This document shows positions 53,123 through 64,000 of a stretch of DNA of 64,000 nucleotides, one piece after another (the first letter of the stretch is position 1; each line of letters opens with the position of its first letter). The position numbers and the translations under genes were made by a program. This DNA is from Trichobilharzia szidati (Eukaryota > Platyhelminthes > Trematoda > Strigeidida > Schistosomatidae). The notes beneath the pieces were generated by a model. That model was not told the DNA's origin and made no database searches. It worked only from the letters and a program-made list of their open reading frames with translations. The stretch is taken from NCBI GenBank assembly GCA_944472155.2, contig OX235272.1:3456354-3520353 (forward strand), written 5' to 3'.

Positions 53123-56100
53123 CTGGGAGATGAAAATAATAAACACGTTAATAGATGGGGTGTGTATTCTCAAGTGAGATGAGCAATCCGAACAATTTTA
53201 GTCATTTAACCTTATTGCTAGAATTGACAAGGAATGGAAAGTGTGATGATGCATCATGGGGATTGAATTACATTGAGTTGAAGAAGGACACGTCTATATT
53301 TTGGTAAATGTTTTTCTGTGATTTGAAGTTTTTGTAGAGATTGGATTGATTTTGCAGTATGGGGTTGCTAGTTCAACTCCAAACGTTCCTTCTATTTCCT
53401 GGCTTAGAAGCAGTCAGTGATCTAGTGAACTAATGGACTTATTATATTATTATTTTTCCCTTGGGTTCCGAGTGGAACATAGGACTGGCTTTAACAAAAC
53501 ATCTCCACTTTCTTCTATTCTCTACCATCCTCTTCAACTGGGTCCACGATTGCCCAAAATCTCTCATTTCATCCTTATACGATCTCCTTCATGTCACTTT
53601 AGCACCGACGACCCACTCGTCAGTTCCCGTTTGGAATACACTCGAGTGATGGCCTGCATTGAGCGCAATCGCATTCGATGGCACCCTCAACGTGTGCCCG
53701 ATCCATCCCGATTTTCTCCTTCATATTTGTTGAGCGATCGGTTCTTGGCTGGTGTCTTCCAACTCGGAGTTTCTCGTTACTGATTCTTTCTGGTTGGCTA
53801 TTCGATCACCAGTATGCAGCCAGAGAATTTGGCAGCTGCTTGAAAAATTCTGTAACTTGTTGGAAACGCTTTTCGTGACACGCTGGCCACGTTTCTGACC
53901 TGTATAGAAGCACCAACTGACTGATTTTATATTGGTGATGAAAAGCAGACTCTTGTTCTTTATGTTGACTGTAGAGGATTTCTAAACTAGTTTCAGGTTG
54001 ATGGAGCCGTATCTTGATTTTCCAATTCTCACCTTGAAATCTTCACCCGTTCCGCTGGCCTGTAGTTGAAACAATGGTTCCTAGATAAATGAAGGAGGCA
54101 ACGTCTGATAAATCTCTCTCGGTGATAGTGATTGGTGCTGGTTGTTGTTGCTGCTGCTGCTGGTCATTACTTGCTTATCGTCATCACTTCCGTCTTTTCT
54201 ATGTTTACCTGTAGTCCTGTCTTAATTGGACGCTTCTTCAACCAGTTTGTTAGTTTTCGCCTGTAAGTCTTCGAGTTTATGTGACATTAGACATATATCA
54301 TCCGTGAAATCAAGATCTTCCAGAGCCTTCTCATTGGTAGCTCAGCGTATTCCTGACTCCTCGCCCCCCATAGTCTGACACATAATCCAGTCCACCACAG
54401 TTAGGAATATCATCGGTGATAATAGGCAGCCAGCCTTGTCTTACTCCTGTATACACTTCGAACGTCTCGCTGAGTTTTCCGTTGTGGATCAACTTACACG
54501 TGGCGTTGTCATATAGCCAGCTGTTGAATGAGGTTGATAAAGACTTGAGGGACACCATAGTGTTGAAGTATGGCGTTCCTCCTCTGAGGAACAAGATTCG
54601 TATTTTAACCACTAGTGTCATGTCAACGATTTTCTATGATTCAGAGACTAAGTACAGCATGAAAAGCATTTCCAATAGGCTACTACAAACTTTCATCGAC
54701 AGCAGTCTTCAGTCAATACTGTAGATTTCATGAGAGGTGAATAAAGGATAAATGAGAAGGAAGTCTGGTTACGTGCTGATGAAGTGCCTATCCAGCAACA
54801 GATTTGTAGAGGTGAATGGACATGCATTGAACATGCTCTCATGATACTGTTGTGTGGTATCACACAGTTGGAAACCACACAAGGAACGAAGAATCGGGTA
54901 TGGATTGAAGAGTCATGTGGAGAAGATCGTGTGAGGAGGACATAGGAGCATATCGACCAGCTGTAAGAACAGGATGAAATGGAGATGTGCTACTGTAGCC
55001 CCGTGTTCTCCTCGGAACTCAAGGAAATAATCATTGGTTAATGGAGGATTGTATTTGTCATTGTTCAATGTCGTGTATTCTAGCCACTCGAAGAATATGC
55101 TAGTCTATACTTAGTATTCCTTATAACCTTGATCTAAGTTCCAAATGTTTGAATATTTAATCACAGTTCTTTCACTAGATGATGATTGTTAGGAAGAGGC
55201 GAAACACATGCAATTATCAGGTCATTATCATCTCTCAGTCAAGTTATTAACAAGTCGTTGACATGCAATTGTTCTTGCTTCTGATTGGACGCTTGCACAA
55301 TTCAAACTCTCAACCGGATTGGTTGATTTCCAGTCTACCTTATTTTCTGTATAAATACAGTCACTTTTGTCATAATAAATGAACCTGGGTTTACCGTTGA
55401 TTCTCTTCGTGTTCTGCTTTACCAGTTAAGTGGCCGCTGGGCAGTAGTTAAGCAGTGTCCTGAAGACAAAGGATCCAGCATCATAACAATGATAAACACC
55501 AAGGCTAATATTTCTCTGTGAATGTTCAATTACACTATCTACAACACAGCCAGTTGTCTCACTGAAGCGGATCGATGAGTATTGTTCAAATGGTTACGTG
55601 TTATGCTCAGATGAGTCAGTCTAAATAGCTCTTAACTTAATTCCTCTAAACTCGCCTTAACCGACTTTCCGTTGGAACAGATTGTAGCCATGTCATGTTG
55701 TTCAGGTTCCCACTGACTTGCAAATAGGATTTCTTTGCCCACACAATAGAGAATTAATTAATTTCAGTGGCTGAGGAGATTTGTGGGTCTGTCGATCTTA
55801 GCGAATTTCATATCAGTTGTATTTGTACTGCTCAAAATCGAAAATAAATGGGAAGCCTCATAAGTACATTGTGAGCTGATATATATATATGTCGCATATT
55901 GAGAACCTAGTGACGTAATTGGAAAATTTTATTTTTATTAGGGATGTGTAGATGCCGTAATAGTCATTTGTGATAAACCGACAGACTCCATAGAAATCGT
56001 AAACCAAATCAATAGAGTGCAAAACAGTATATCACTAACATACGTTAAAGAGAGAATAATGATTACTTGCCAATTTTAGATGTACTCATAAGCCACCGAG

Positions 56101-59100
56101 AAGATGGGTCAGTAAAACGATCTGTCTACAGAAAGTTCACATGGACGAGGCAGTATCTAAATTATCATACTTTCTGCCCACTACAATTAAAAAACCGTTG
56201 GTTAAATGTTTGTTCAAACGCATTCACCGTATACGTACTGCAGATACAACTGAAAAAAAAGACAACACCTCACTGAAATATTGTTTGATAACAATTACCC
56301 ATTGAGATTTAATAGGCGTTACGGAAGTGTCAACCAAAGAGCTCTACCAATCCAGGCAGCTCCCAAAAAGCGTGATCAACAAAGTCTGAACACTAACCAA
56401 TGACTCAAGGTGGCAATTGATAGAACTTGTTATGCAGGTAAACTTATCTTCATAGAGAAAACGAGAATTATGTTGTTCTGTGGACCCTCACAGTATCCGA
56501 ACGATAGTGTCACATCCTATTGTGTCTATGAATTTACACGTATGTGTGGACACACGTACATAGGGAGGACTCATCGGTTTCTGCAGGTTAGGGCTACAGA
56601 ACAAATTCCAAAGTGGCTGCAACAACAAATAAAATCGCCAGACACAATTGATCCCGGAAATAGATGTCCAACATCATCTATAGCGAAGCACATTATAGAG
56701 ACGGGTGATAAGGTTGATTTCAACAACGCCTTTAAGCCCATATATAAAACAAGGTTGAGTCACATACTTAAATTCGTTGAAGCCTTGGCCATAAAAAGAC
56801 CTAAACACGTCTTATGTGTCCAAAAGTTATTTGTTATTACTTTAAACCTGCCTTGGTTATCCAATTTAGAACCATGGTTCAATTTACTTCATAATATTTT
56901 CAACCCTTTCTTTGCTTTATTTTTCTTTTTCACCCTTACCTTTGCGTCATCTCCCTACCCATCATTTGTGACCTTGAACTGCACACAATCTGACTTGCAC
57001 TGTTTTACGAGTTGATCACAGACTGATATCAGTTAGAGAACCATTGAAAACCAGGGAGTACTGGACAGCTGCTGTTTCATCCTAGTTTGGGAATCATCGG
57101 CAGTATGCACCCACTGGGATTCGAACCCAGGACCTTACGGTTACAATGATTCATGCCTTCTTGCATTCTATAAAACTGTATATGACAAGTACTCGTATAT
57201 GATCAGAATGTCCAAAATGTGTTGTGTAAATACATTACACGTTTCAGATAAACTACGTCTTGTTATTGTCTTGTCGAAAATAAATCGTTGTAATGAATTA
57301 GTGTTATAGGAAAGAGGAGAACTACTGGCTGCATTGTGCTGAGATGGTGTATGTGGGTCGTTTCGTCACAATCCTCCGTCTAGTCGGGCGATGTCTGGTA
57401 TCATTAAACCCTGGTGGACTAGCTTTAAGTGACACTGAAATGTCTGCTGAAGACAAATATCAGTCAAGATAACTGGCCCCATGAACCCTGTCTCCTAGTA
57501 AAGCCAAACAAACAAAACGAGTTGAGAATCTCCTATCGAATGAAGTAATGAGATCATTGGACTAATTTGCCAAAAATAAGAGAGAATATGAAATATGCAT
57601 ATCATTGATAATATAGAAACATCAAAACTTACGCAAATGTTAGCTGTTCACTATCAGGTAAATGAGAAGTACACTCTAAGGTGAGTCGATTGAAGTACTG
57701 CAGTTTACCAGTATTTTGATTGACTGTTTCCAACCAATTCTCTATATTAAGCGAAATATGAGTACAATTATGAGTTCATGAGTTACATGAATAAATCACA
57801 TGCAGAAATTATTATTTTATCCTTTATGGGTGATTGTTCGGTCACCTGGATAATTTAAGCTCATCACCTCAGTCAAATATTCATAACAGCTTAGGTCTTA
57901 GAAATGTTGGCTGTCTGAGATAGCGGTGACCTGCTTCAAACGTGGGTTATCAAACACCTCATCCACTAAATTACACATAATTTCTCTTGATTTAAATATG
58001 ACCTCTAATAGTATTGTTCATTCTCGCAAGTATTTAAAACATTTACAAACTGGCCAGTTTCTACTGAACTTGAGGGAAAGGACAATCATCGGTGGTAACA
58101 TATTTCAAAGAAAGAAGCAACCTCCTTCGACTACCTGCCTACCTACCTACCTACTTACCTACCTGTGAAGCATCGTTTCAACTACAGGCAGACAGAACTG
58201 ATGAGGATATCAAAGCCAGGATCGAGAAAGTAAGGCAAGCTTCCATCTATGTCAAGTCTGTGTGGAGGATATCAACAGCATTCAGCATGAAAATTCAGAT
58301 CCGGAGTTTCAACGCCAATGTGAAGTCAGTGCTAATTAATGTACGGATCAGAGACTTGGCCAGCGCATCACGAAGGCCACTTCGAATGAACTACACACCT
58401 TCATCAACAGCTGTCTTCGCTCAAGATCAGATGGCCGGCCAGAAAAGATCAGCAATAGGGAAGGGATCTCTGACAATGAACGAAACATCTCAGTACGAAA
58501 TAACTGTGCAACAAATATGCAGGGAGAAATGGGGGTGGATTGGATTTGCCATCGTCTGAGAAAGCAGACCATCAAGTGAGTGACATCACACGCCAGGCGA
58601 TTGCTCGAGTGGAAGCCGAATGGGAAGTGGTGAGTTGTTCGTCAGTGTGAGGGTGGTGTGACATGGAGGAGATGATGTGAAGAGGAGATGAAAGCATATT
58701 TGCAGATATGGAGCCAGGTGAAAACGTTGGCGGAGAACCGAACTCAATGGAGACGTTTGGCTGAAGCCCTCAGTTCCTCTAGGAACTAAAGGAGACTATA
58801 ATAATATAGTAGTCTAATAAACTCGAATAATAATTCAACGATCCTCGTTGATATCTCATCACAGCTGCTCATGACAATAATACCAATTCATATTCCTACA
58901 CTACATTAGATGGCTGATTCCAATAGGGAAGATGCTAAAAGAAACGCACTAGATAGAGAAGTACTACTCCAATAATCGTCACTACTGAAATCCAGATCTC
59001 AATGATGATTTTTATTTTTTATTTTTATTTTGGTTACAGCTTGATGCCTTACCGTATTTTCAGTACAATTATGGCATTTTCAGCATGGATATCGGTAGCC

Positions 59101-62100
59101 CAAATTTTGCAGGCCGACCATAGATATTGGGTGTGCGCCGACAGCGGCTCGAACCTCGGACCATGTGCATGGTCGGCGAGAGTCCTAACCACTTTGCCAC
59201 CGACGCACACGTTAGTTAGTTAGTTCTATTAAATTTATTCTCACTTACTTTTCAAATGTTCAACTAACAATAAAGAGTGTGGTTGGAATGCGAAACCATC
59301 AGGGAAACAATGCATTGGAACATGTTGCCCAGAATTTCTTATAGGGAAAAGACGAAGTCTGAAAGTATTAAAAAAAACATACATCCCATTTTCGTCAGTT
59401 TTGTTTACTTTAACGATAATAATGTCACAAATAATAAAAATTATCCAGTGTAAACACACGAAATATGCAGTCAAAATTCCTGTCAAACGTTTCTTCTTGA
59501 TAAAAATTCAACAACATTTTCAATTCATTTTGAGACGATATAAATACACAGTCAATCTCAGGCCTTCATTCGTCATTGAATGAGCGTCAAATACTGGTTA
59601 CGTCTTGAGTTAAGGATGATGATAGAAAGAGTTGAAATGTGACTAAGATATTACTCTTGAAATAACACAACCCAGTTAACCCAAATTCTTGAAATCCTCA
59701 CATCAACATTCTCTAGTAGACAGAATTAGAATAACAAATGCTGGCTAACTCCTTGAACGATAATCCCCATTGAATATTATAATTGTTGACTTGAGTTCTG
59801 AGTGGAATATGGGGCTTAAACAAAACACCTCCACTGTGTTCTGTTCTCTGTTGTCCTCTTCATCTGGGCGCACGGTTGCTCATAGCCTGTCATCTACTCT
59901 TCGCATATTTTACTCTATGTCACCCTCGTATCGACAACCCACCCATTGTTGCCCATTCGGGTTCCACTCGAGTGATGATGGCGTGCACTGTACGCTATGT
60001 CATTCGACGGCATCCTTAACGTATTCTAGATCCAAGTCCATTCTCTCCTACGCGTTTATTGAACTATAAGCTCTTGGTTGGTTTATTGCCAGAGTTTTCT
60101 TGTTGCTAATTCTTTCTGGCCGGCTGTCAATTCGATCTTCAGTATGGATCCATCGAAGGCAGCTGTTGACAAAATTTCTCCGTAGCTTGTTGGAAATGTT
60201 TTAACGTGACATGCTGGCCAAGTTTCTGATTTGTATAGAATCACCAATTGACTGACTTTACATTGGTGTTGAAAATCAGAATCTTGTTCTTTATAATGTG
60301 GAGTGCAGAAGATTTCCAAATTGGTTCCAGGTTGATGAAGGCGTATCTTGCTTGCATTTTATATTCTGGCTGGCTGACTGGCTAGCTTTGACATCTTCAT
60401 CCGTTCCGACTTCCTGTAGTTGAAACGATGCTTCCTACATAAGTGAACGGAGTGCTGCCCTTCAAGCTTCTCTCGTTGATAGTGATTAGTGGTTGTTGTT
60501 TCTGCTGTTGGTTGGTCATTTGCAACACCTTCGTCTTCTCTATGTTCACCTGAATTATGTCTTGTCTTCGCTGTCATCTTCTTCAGCTAGAATGATGTTA
60601 TTTGCCTGTAAGTCTTCCCCACAGTGTCACACTAAACATAAATCGTCCGAAAAATCCAAATCTTATTCATTCCTCTAATTAGTCCGTAATATTTTTGTTT
60701 TCTCACTCCCATACACAGTCTGATGAATAATCAAGTCCACCAAAATGAGAAAATACCACCAATGACAGTATATAGACAGCCTCGTCTTTCTCCTGGATTC
60801 AATTCATAGGCTTCGCCGACTTTTCTTTCGTAAATTGCCTGATATGCGGCATTCTCATATAGCTGTTGATTAAGGTGGATAAAAATTTGAGACACCGCAC
60901 TTCATATTGTCGAAGTATTTCGAAATTACTTCGTGGTCAACGCTACCGAAGGACTTTTCAAAGTTGGTGAATTTGCGATAGAGATTTGACTTCCATACTT
61001 AGTTCGATTATGATGTGTGGAGTTGCAATTTGACCAGTACATTATTTGACTTTCCTGAATCAAGCTTGTTCCGGGCGGTGTTCTGTATCCAGTGCATCCT
61101 TTATTCTCCCCAGGATGATGAGACTTAGTATTTTATTTGGCGTTGTCAAGAGCATTATTCCACAACAGGCTTCGCACAGACCTAAGTCTCCCTTCTTTGG
61201 CAGCTTGATAAGGTAGCCACTCTTCCAATCGACAGTGACCCTTCTTCTATTCCAAACCTGTTGCAAAAATGGCGTAAGCGCATCTGCCGCAGTCTCTGGC
61301 TCCGTTTTCAGTGGTTCGGATTAGGGGAATTCCGTCTGGTCCTGCTACCTTTCCAGACTTCGGAAGCTTGATCGCATCCAGGATTTCCGCTTTCGTTGGA
61401 GGATTGGTGTCCACTGGCAGGTAGTTCTGTGAGTGTTGTCAGTGATGATGGTATTTCTGGGCCAGTTGCAGGTGAGGGTGGTCGATTCCAGAGTGGTTTG
61501 AATTGGTCAGCCCATTGTTTTACTTGTTTCTTCTCCTTGGTAATCTCGTTCTTCTGATCATCTTTTTATTGGTTTCATCATCTGAGTTGATCTATTCCCG
61601 GACAGACTCCTGGTCATGTGATATAATATCCTGAAGTCTCTTTTACCTTGGGACTGTCAATTCTGCTACGTTTGAAAACCAACGTGTAGTTGAATTTTCT
61701 TTTGTCTCTCCTAGCACTCTTCTTCATGTCTTTCTTGATTAAGTGCAGTGTACATTGAACTCAGCTTCTCCTTCTGTTGCCCATCTTTGCATTGAGTCAT
61801 CTTCTCTTTCACCATCCTCCTCTCCTCTCTTCTATTGGCTTCCAGGTAGGTGTCCGGTGAGAGGCGTTCTTTGCCATGTCTTTTCTTTCGTCTCTAGAAC
61901 TGTGGTACACGTTACCATGAACATCACATTCAGAGAGTTTTTCCTAATGTTCTTCCATGCAGGTTTCCTCATTCATGCCAAATAATGTCTTCAAGTTTGC
62001 TCTGATATGAGCTGTAGTGAAGGTATCCCTTGTAGTTTTGTACTTCAATCCAGTTTCTGAGTGTTGAACGTGAATTGCAGCCTGTCTCCAGGTGTTGTGA

Positions 62101-63219
62101 AGAGGTCTGCGTCCTGATTTATTTCACTGAGCCGGAGACTCTCGACCCATGATGAGTCCTCTTCCTGTATCATCTGCTCCCAGTCCGAATTGCATTGGTA
62201 TCGCCCATCAGGATTTTGAAGTCACCATTCGGGATGTTGTCCATTACTGTTCGCATTTGTCTATAGGAATCTTCTTTATTCTCTTGTTCCGCGTTGTTTG
62301 TAGGACTGTGCGTAGCATTGGATAATTGTTACCTTCCTTCCTTTGGAGTTGAATCTTGCTGTCATGATCCTTCAAGAGGAGATTGGTTCCCATTGCATAA
62401 GAGGTTTGGTTGATGTTGGTGCCAACACATAGCCACTCACTGTCTCAGTGTGCTCGTGGTTGTCATCTGAGTGACCACACCGGAGTAGATTACTGACTCA
62501 CCAGTTGACAATTTTGACAATCCGCATCCATTCCATCTGCTCTCGCAGACGCCCAGCAATTCTATGCCATATCTTTGCATCTCTTTGGCTATCTGGGCAG
62601 CCTTCCCAACTTCGTACATTGTATGAACATTCAACGTCCCGATGCTCACATTTGCTTTCGTCGAAAAAGGACATCGGCTGGCTGACTGGCTTCGCGAAGG
62701 CATTCACCAGCTCACTGTTTCATGTCGCCTCTTCGATTCCAGCGAAGAACAGGTTTCTTTTTTAAATTTTTTATATCTTTAATGTATTTCTAGTACGTTG
62801 TAGTTTCTGTGGCAGTTTGATTGGTTTTGTGGGGTAGGATAGCTAGCACCACGCCTAAGCCTCTCTATTTTCAGCCCCGGAACCAGCCACGAAACTAGCA
62901 GGTTAGTGGACAGGAAGCCTTGCACCTTGGTTTCGTGCTAATTGTCACTCACCAGTCAGATAAGCGTATCTGCAACTCTGAAGGAGCTCATGTCCCTTCT
63001 GAAATTCGAACCGTGTCGCACGATGCTGCAGTCAGAGACGTTAATATTGAGCTATTCCGGTTAATTAAACTGTTATTCTTTTCAAAGGGGAACATACTAA
63101 CTCACCCATTCATGTAATCTTCAAGTCGTGATAAATTCACCAACGGTGCAGTACGAATATTCGATGCTTCCATATCAGGAAAATTGACTACATTCGCCAT
63201 CCGCTCTGCAAGTTTCATC
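53017..63219 (-). CDS. Unrecognised host protein, C-terminal 145 residues (four spliced exons, minus strand)
   Basis: Four minus-strand exons have GT-AG borders, and their split codons join without a frame break: phase 2 into GG|A, phase 1 into A|AG, phase 2 into GC|T. The joined peptide is hydrophilic with no membrane segment. It begins at or before MKLAERMANVVNF and ends GQIEKMKVLLD-stop. The residues read as normal protein, not retroelement: NFPDMEASNIR, HCFPDGFAFQPHSLL, FNRLTLECTSHLPDSEQ. I do not recognise the family and assign no function. Each intron (1.5-3.8 kb) is largely retroelement, so the gene is easy to miss. The ATG in the first exon could be the start or an internal Met; more exons may lie beyond 64 kb. 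Confidence 0.72.
53445..54540 (-). mobile_element. RTE LINE, 3' third
   Basis: Antisense tail CCCTTGGGTTCCGAGTGGAA, C-terminal region, and a minus frame (54331-54621) with YDNATCKLIHNGKLSETFEV and TGVRQGW, the RTE sequence around motif B. Confidence 0.77.
54600..55030 (+). mobile_element. RTE LINE, 3' end (decayed)
   Basis: ISNRLLQTFIDSSLQSIL and a decayed WRWI-type stretch, ending GCCCCGTGTTCTCCTCGGAA. It diverges from the adjacent minus copy, head to head. Confidence 0.62.
55035..55905. other. Intronic stretch of the minus-strand gene, unexplained
   Basis: No coding, repeat or RNA signal I can name. Confidence 0.35.
55910..57000 (+). mobile_element. Penelope-like element (family A-like, distinct subfamily)
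   Basis: 56067-56276 encodes the RT-endonuclease linker (MPILDVLISHREDGSVKRSV, RKFTWTRQYLNYH), and 56410 on encodes the endonuclease. RT proper is absent or unreadable. No inverted arm seen. Confidence 0.72.
56410..57015 (+). pseudogene. PLE GIY-YIG endonuclease domain, 201-codon open frame
   Basis: VYEFTRMCGHTYIGRTHRFL (one of the usual cysteines missing; YIG present), ATEQIPKWLQQQIKSPDTID, SIAKHIIETGDKVDFNNAFK and RHVL-type C-terminus; the last 50 codons are hydrophobic read-through of 3' sequence. No RT upstream in frame. Confidence 0.72.
57008..57147 (-). mobile_element. SINE-HH, partial copy
   Basis: Matches the tail, hammerhead and B-box half of the 6268-6580 SINE; the first part of the tRNA-like head is missing. 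Confidence 0.7.
57058..57106 (-). ncRNA. Hammerhead-like fold in SINE-HH, third copy
   Basis: Stem I ATACTG/CAGTAC (terminal wobble), core CCGATGA, stem II TTCC-CAAACTA-GGAT, GAAA, CAGCAGCTG and GTC. Here core C3 is kept and U4 is changed, the opposite of the other two copies. The family ancestor may therefore have had the canonical CTGATGA. Confidence 0.6.
57633..57741 (-). CDS. Unrecognised host gene, third visible exon
   Basis: 109 nt between acceptor TTAATATAG and donor GTAAGT (complement of 57627-57632). It encodes NWLETVNQNTGKLQYFNRLT followed by LECTSHLPDSEQLTF; a split Lys codon at its start and a split Ala codon at its end join the neighbours in frame. Confidence 0.72.
58131..58162. 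repeat. (CTAC)n tract at the start of an RTE copy
   Basis: CTACCTGCCTACCTACCTAC and onward; the same tract occurs in the equivalent place of other RTE copies (28793-28806, 38637-38653). Confidence 0.7.
58163..58800 (+). mobile_element. RTE LINE, 3' end
   Basis: DRTDEDIKARIEKVRQASIY, LASASRRPLRMNYTPSSTAV, ICREKWGWIG, then the tail GCCCTCAGTTCCTCTAGGAA. It has an open frame from 58092 to 58559 and frameshifts after that. Confidence 0.78.
59008..59210 (-). mobile_element. SINE-B
   Basis: Minus strand: head GCGTCGGTGGCAAAGTGGTT, B box GGTTCGAGCCG, body CGGCCTGCAAAATTTGGGCT, tail GCTGAAAATGCCATAATTGT ... CATCAAGCTGTAACCAAAAT and an A-rich (AAAAAT)n end. Confidence 0.78.
59249..59358 (-). CDS. 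Unrecognised host gene, second visible exon
   Basis: 110 nt. The acceptor is a strong T-rich run ending in CAG (59359-59360) and the donor is GTAAGT (complement of 59243-59248). It encodes LRLFPIRNSGQHVPMHCFPD and then GFAFQPHSLLLVEHLK. It lies between a SINE and an RTE element. Confidence 0.72.
59785..62760 (-). mobile_element. RTE LINE, nearly full-length relic
   Basis: 3-kb minus copy. The endonuclease start is at 62703-62437 (KANVSIGTLNVHTMYEVGKA, YGIELLGVCESRWNG). RT motif 1-2 is at 61266-61060 (DWKSGYLIKLPKKGDLGLCE, IMLLTTPNKILSLIILGRIK), followed by the remaining RT with breaks. The C-terminal region and tail lie at 60320-59785. Length is close to a complete RTE element (about 3.2 kb), but the reading frame has many interruptions. 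Confidence 0.82.
62437..62703 (-). pseudogene. RTE endonuclease N-terminus
   Basis: Contains IGTLNVHTMYEVGKAAQIAK and YGIELLGVCESRWNGCGL, that is the catalytic Asn (LNVHT) and Glu (CESRW) motifs of the apurinic-type endonuclease. An upstream Met-rich start precedes it. The frame stops after about 88 codons. Confidence 0.72.
62890..63010 (+). repeat. Diverged dispersed repeat shared with 35570-35770
   Basis: CCTTGGTTTCGTGCTAATTG and TCTGAAGGAGCTCATGTCCC parallel the stretch at 35615-35680. Nature unknown. Confidence 0.35.
63106..63219 (-). CDS. Unrecognised host gene, first visible exon
   Basis: 114 nt between acceptor ATTATTGCATAG and donor GTGAGT (complement of 63100-63105). Only one of three frames is open. 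It begins one base into a codon, then MKLAERMANVVNFPDMEASN, and ends with two bases of a Gly codon. It lies just outside the CR1-like copy at the right window edge. Confidence 0.68.
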
Positions 63220-63429
63220 CTATGCAATAATCAGAATGTCAAAGTAAACTAGATCATCGGTTTGACAATGAAACAAAATAAAACGTATTCACAAAACAGC
63301 CCGCTTTTAGATCCAACCACTTTTCGATGATATTCGATGGAGAATAGATTCTGACAGTCAAGAGTTTCTGAGATCATTGAGATTCCAAATCACTAACACT
63401 CAATCAATTCCATGAAATATGTATCAAAT

Positions 63430-64000
63430 TTGATGTCCTCATCATTAAGAATAATAATAATTTGCTTTATTCCAAAACAGTACTTGTGATACAGAATGGA
63501 ATTCCCAGCATTTTTTACTACAGTATTGCATCCAGTTAGTACATTATCAATGAATAGAATTCTACATAGATTAGGGAAACCACAGCTCATTATTACAACA
63601 ACACATTGGCATGTCGGTAGCAAAGGTAAAGCTGAAACAGTGTTTGAAGGTGTTAAAAAAGTAGATGCTATCATATATACTGGGATAAGCGGAAGAAATA
63701 AACAAAGCAGCACATTAGAGAAAAAAGAGAGAGAAAAGGAAAAGAAAGAAAGAAAATGTTGTACCTATTGATGATGTGAGTTGGAAATACGAGGTCCAGT
63801 TGTACTACTGACTATTTAATGAATTATAGGTGTCACGCCTAATGCTTTCTTTATCGCACAGAACACGAGCTAAGTAGGGTATGGTTGAGTTTTTATACTT
63901 GCTAGTGCGAGCATATAGTTTTCTATATAGGCTTCTGGTTTTACCTGATGAGATGCAAGGGGAGAGTTGTGAGTGAAGAGGGTGGTGTGAGTTAGAAAAA
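63430..64000 (-). mobile_element. CR1-like LINE, 3' end, running off the window
   Basis: Antisense copy almost identical to the 3' UTR and last codons of 41777-45051 (for example CATTGGCATGTCGGTAGCAA and GAGATGCAAGGGGAGAGTTG). It continues beyond 64000, so a longer copy may exist there. Confidence 0.88.

Noticed and set aside
59233..59583. Plus-strand Cys-rich frame (CSTNNKECGWN ... CIGTCC)
   Set aside because: It is the antisense of the minus-strand exon 59249-59358, whose splice sites and phase fit neighbouring exons.
1..64000. CRISPR array, operon or other prokaryotic features
   Set aside because: The window is clearly eukaryotic (spliced EGF gene, LINEs, SINEs), and no regularly spaced short repeats are present.

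Overview
This is eukaryotic, AT-rich DNA from a blood fluke (a Schistosoma-type trematode is the best fit). The evidence is long introns packed with retroelements, trinucleotide (AAT/TTA) repeats, RTE (SR2-type) and CR1-like LINEs, several Penelope-like element (PLE) families, and tRNA-headed SINEs carrying Smα-type hammerhead motifs, which are characteristic of schistosomes. Species assignment is inference. | Left half (about 1-32.7 kb, + strand): the 3' part of one host gene, a Jagged/Serrate-type Notch ligand. I can place nine exons with intact GT-AG sites and consistent phase (3262-3432, 5176-5716, 8499-8747, 12922-13075, 13757-13842, 18873-19114, 24335-24784, 29294-29654, 32045-32547). 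Together they encode 918 residues: half of one EGF repeat, nine full EGF repeats, a VWC-like cysteine-rich region, a Jagged-type juxtamembrane region, one transmembrane helix and an Asn-rich cytoplasmic tail. The EGF repeat with the long first loop, followed by six more repeats and then the VWC-like region, matches EGF10-EGF16 of vertebrate Jagged. Signal peptide, MNNL and DSL domains would lie upstream of the window. The introns hold RTE fragments, PLEs, SINEs, a decayed rDNA fragment (18S 5' end, antisense) and a 205-bp near-perfect palindrome. | Right half (32.7-64 kb): a retroelement cluster. It contains an intact CR1-like LINE (911-aa endonuclease/RT ORF) inside a PLE with a 43-bp target-site duplication, a nearly full-length decayed RTE element, about a dozen PLE fragments, and more SINEs. 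Between them, on the minus strand, are four small exons with matching splice phases (63106-63219, 59249-59358, 57633-57741, 53017-53122 with stop). They form the C-terminal 145 residues of a host protein that I do not recognise. | Recurrent themes: (1) at least five PLE copies of three families begin with an inverted copy of their own 3' end; (2) two SINE families share one tRNA-like head but carry tails matching two different LINEs of this window (RTE and CR1-like); (3) hammerhead-like folds occur in two SINE types and in the 3' region of one PLE family.
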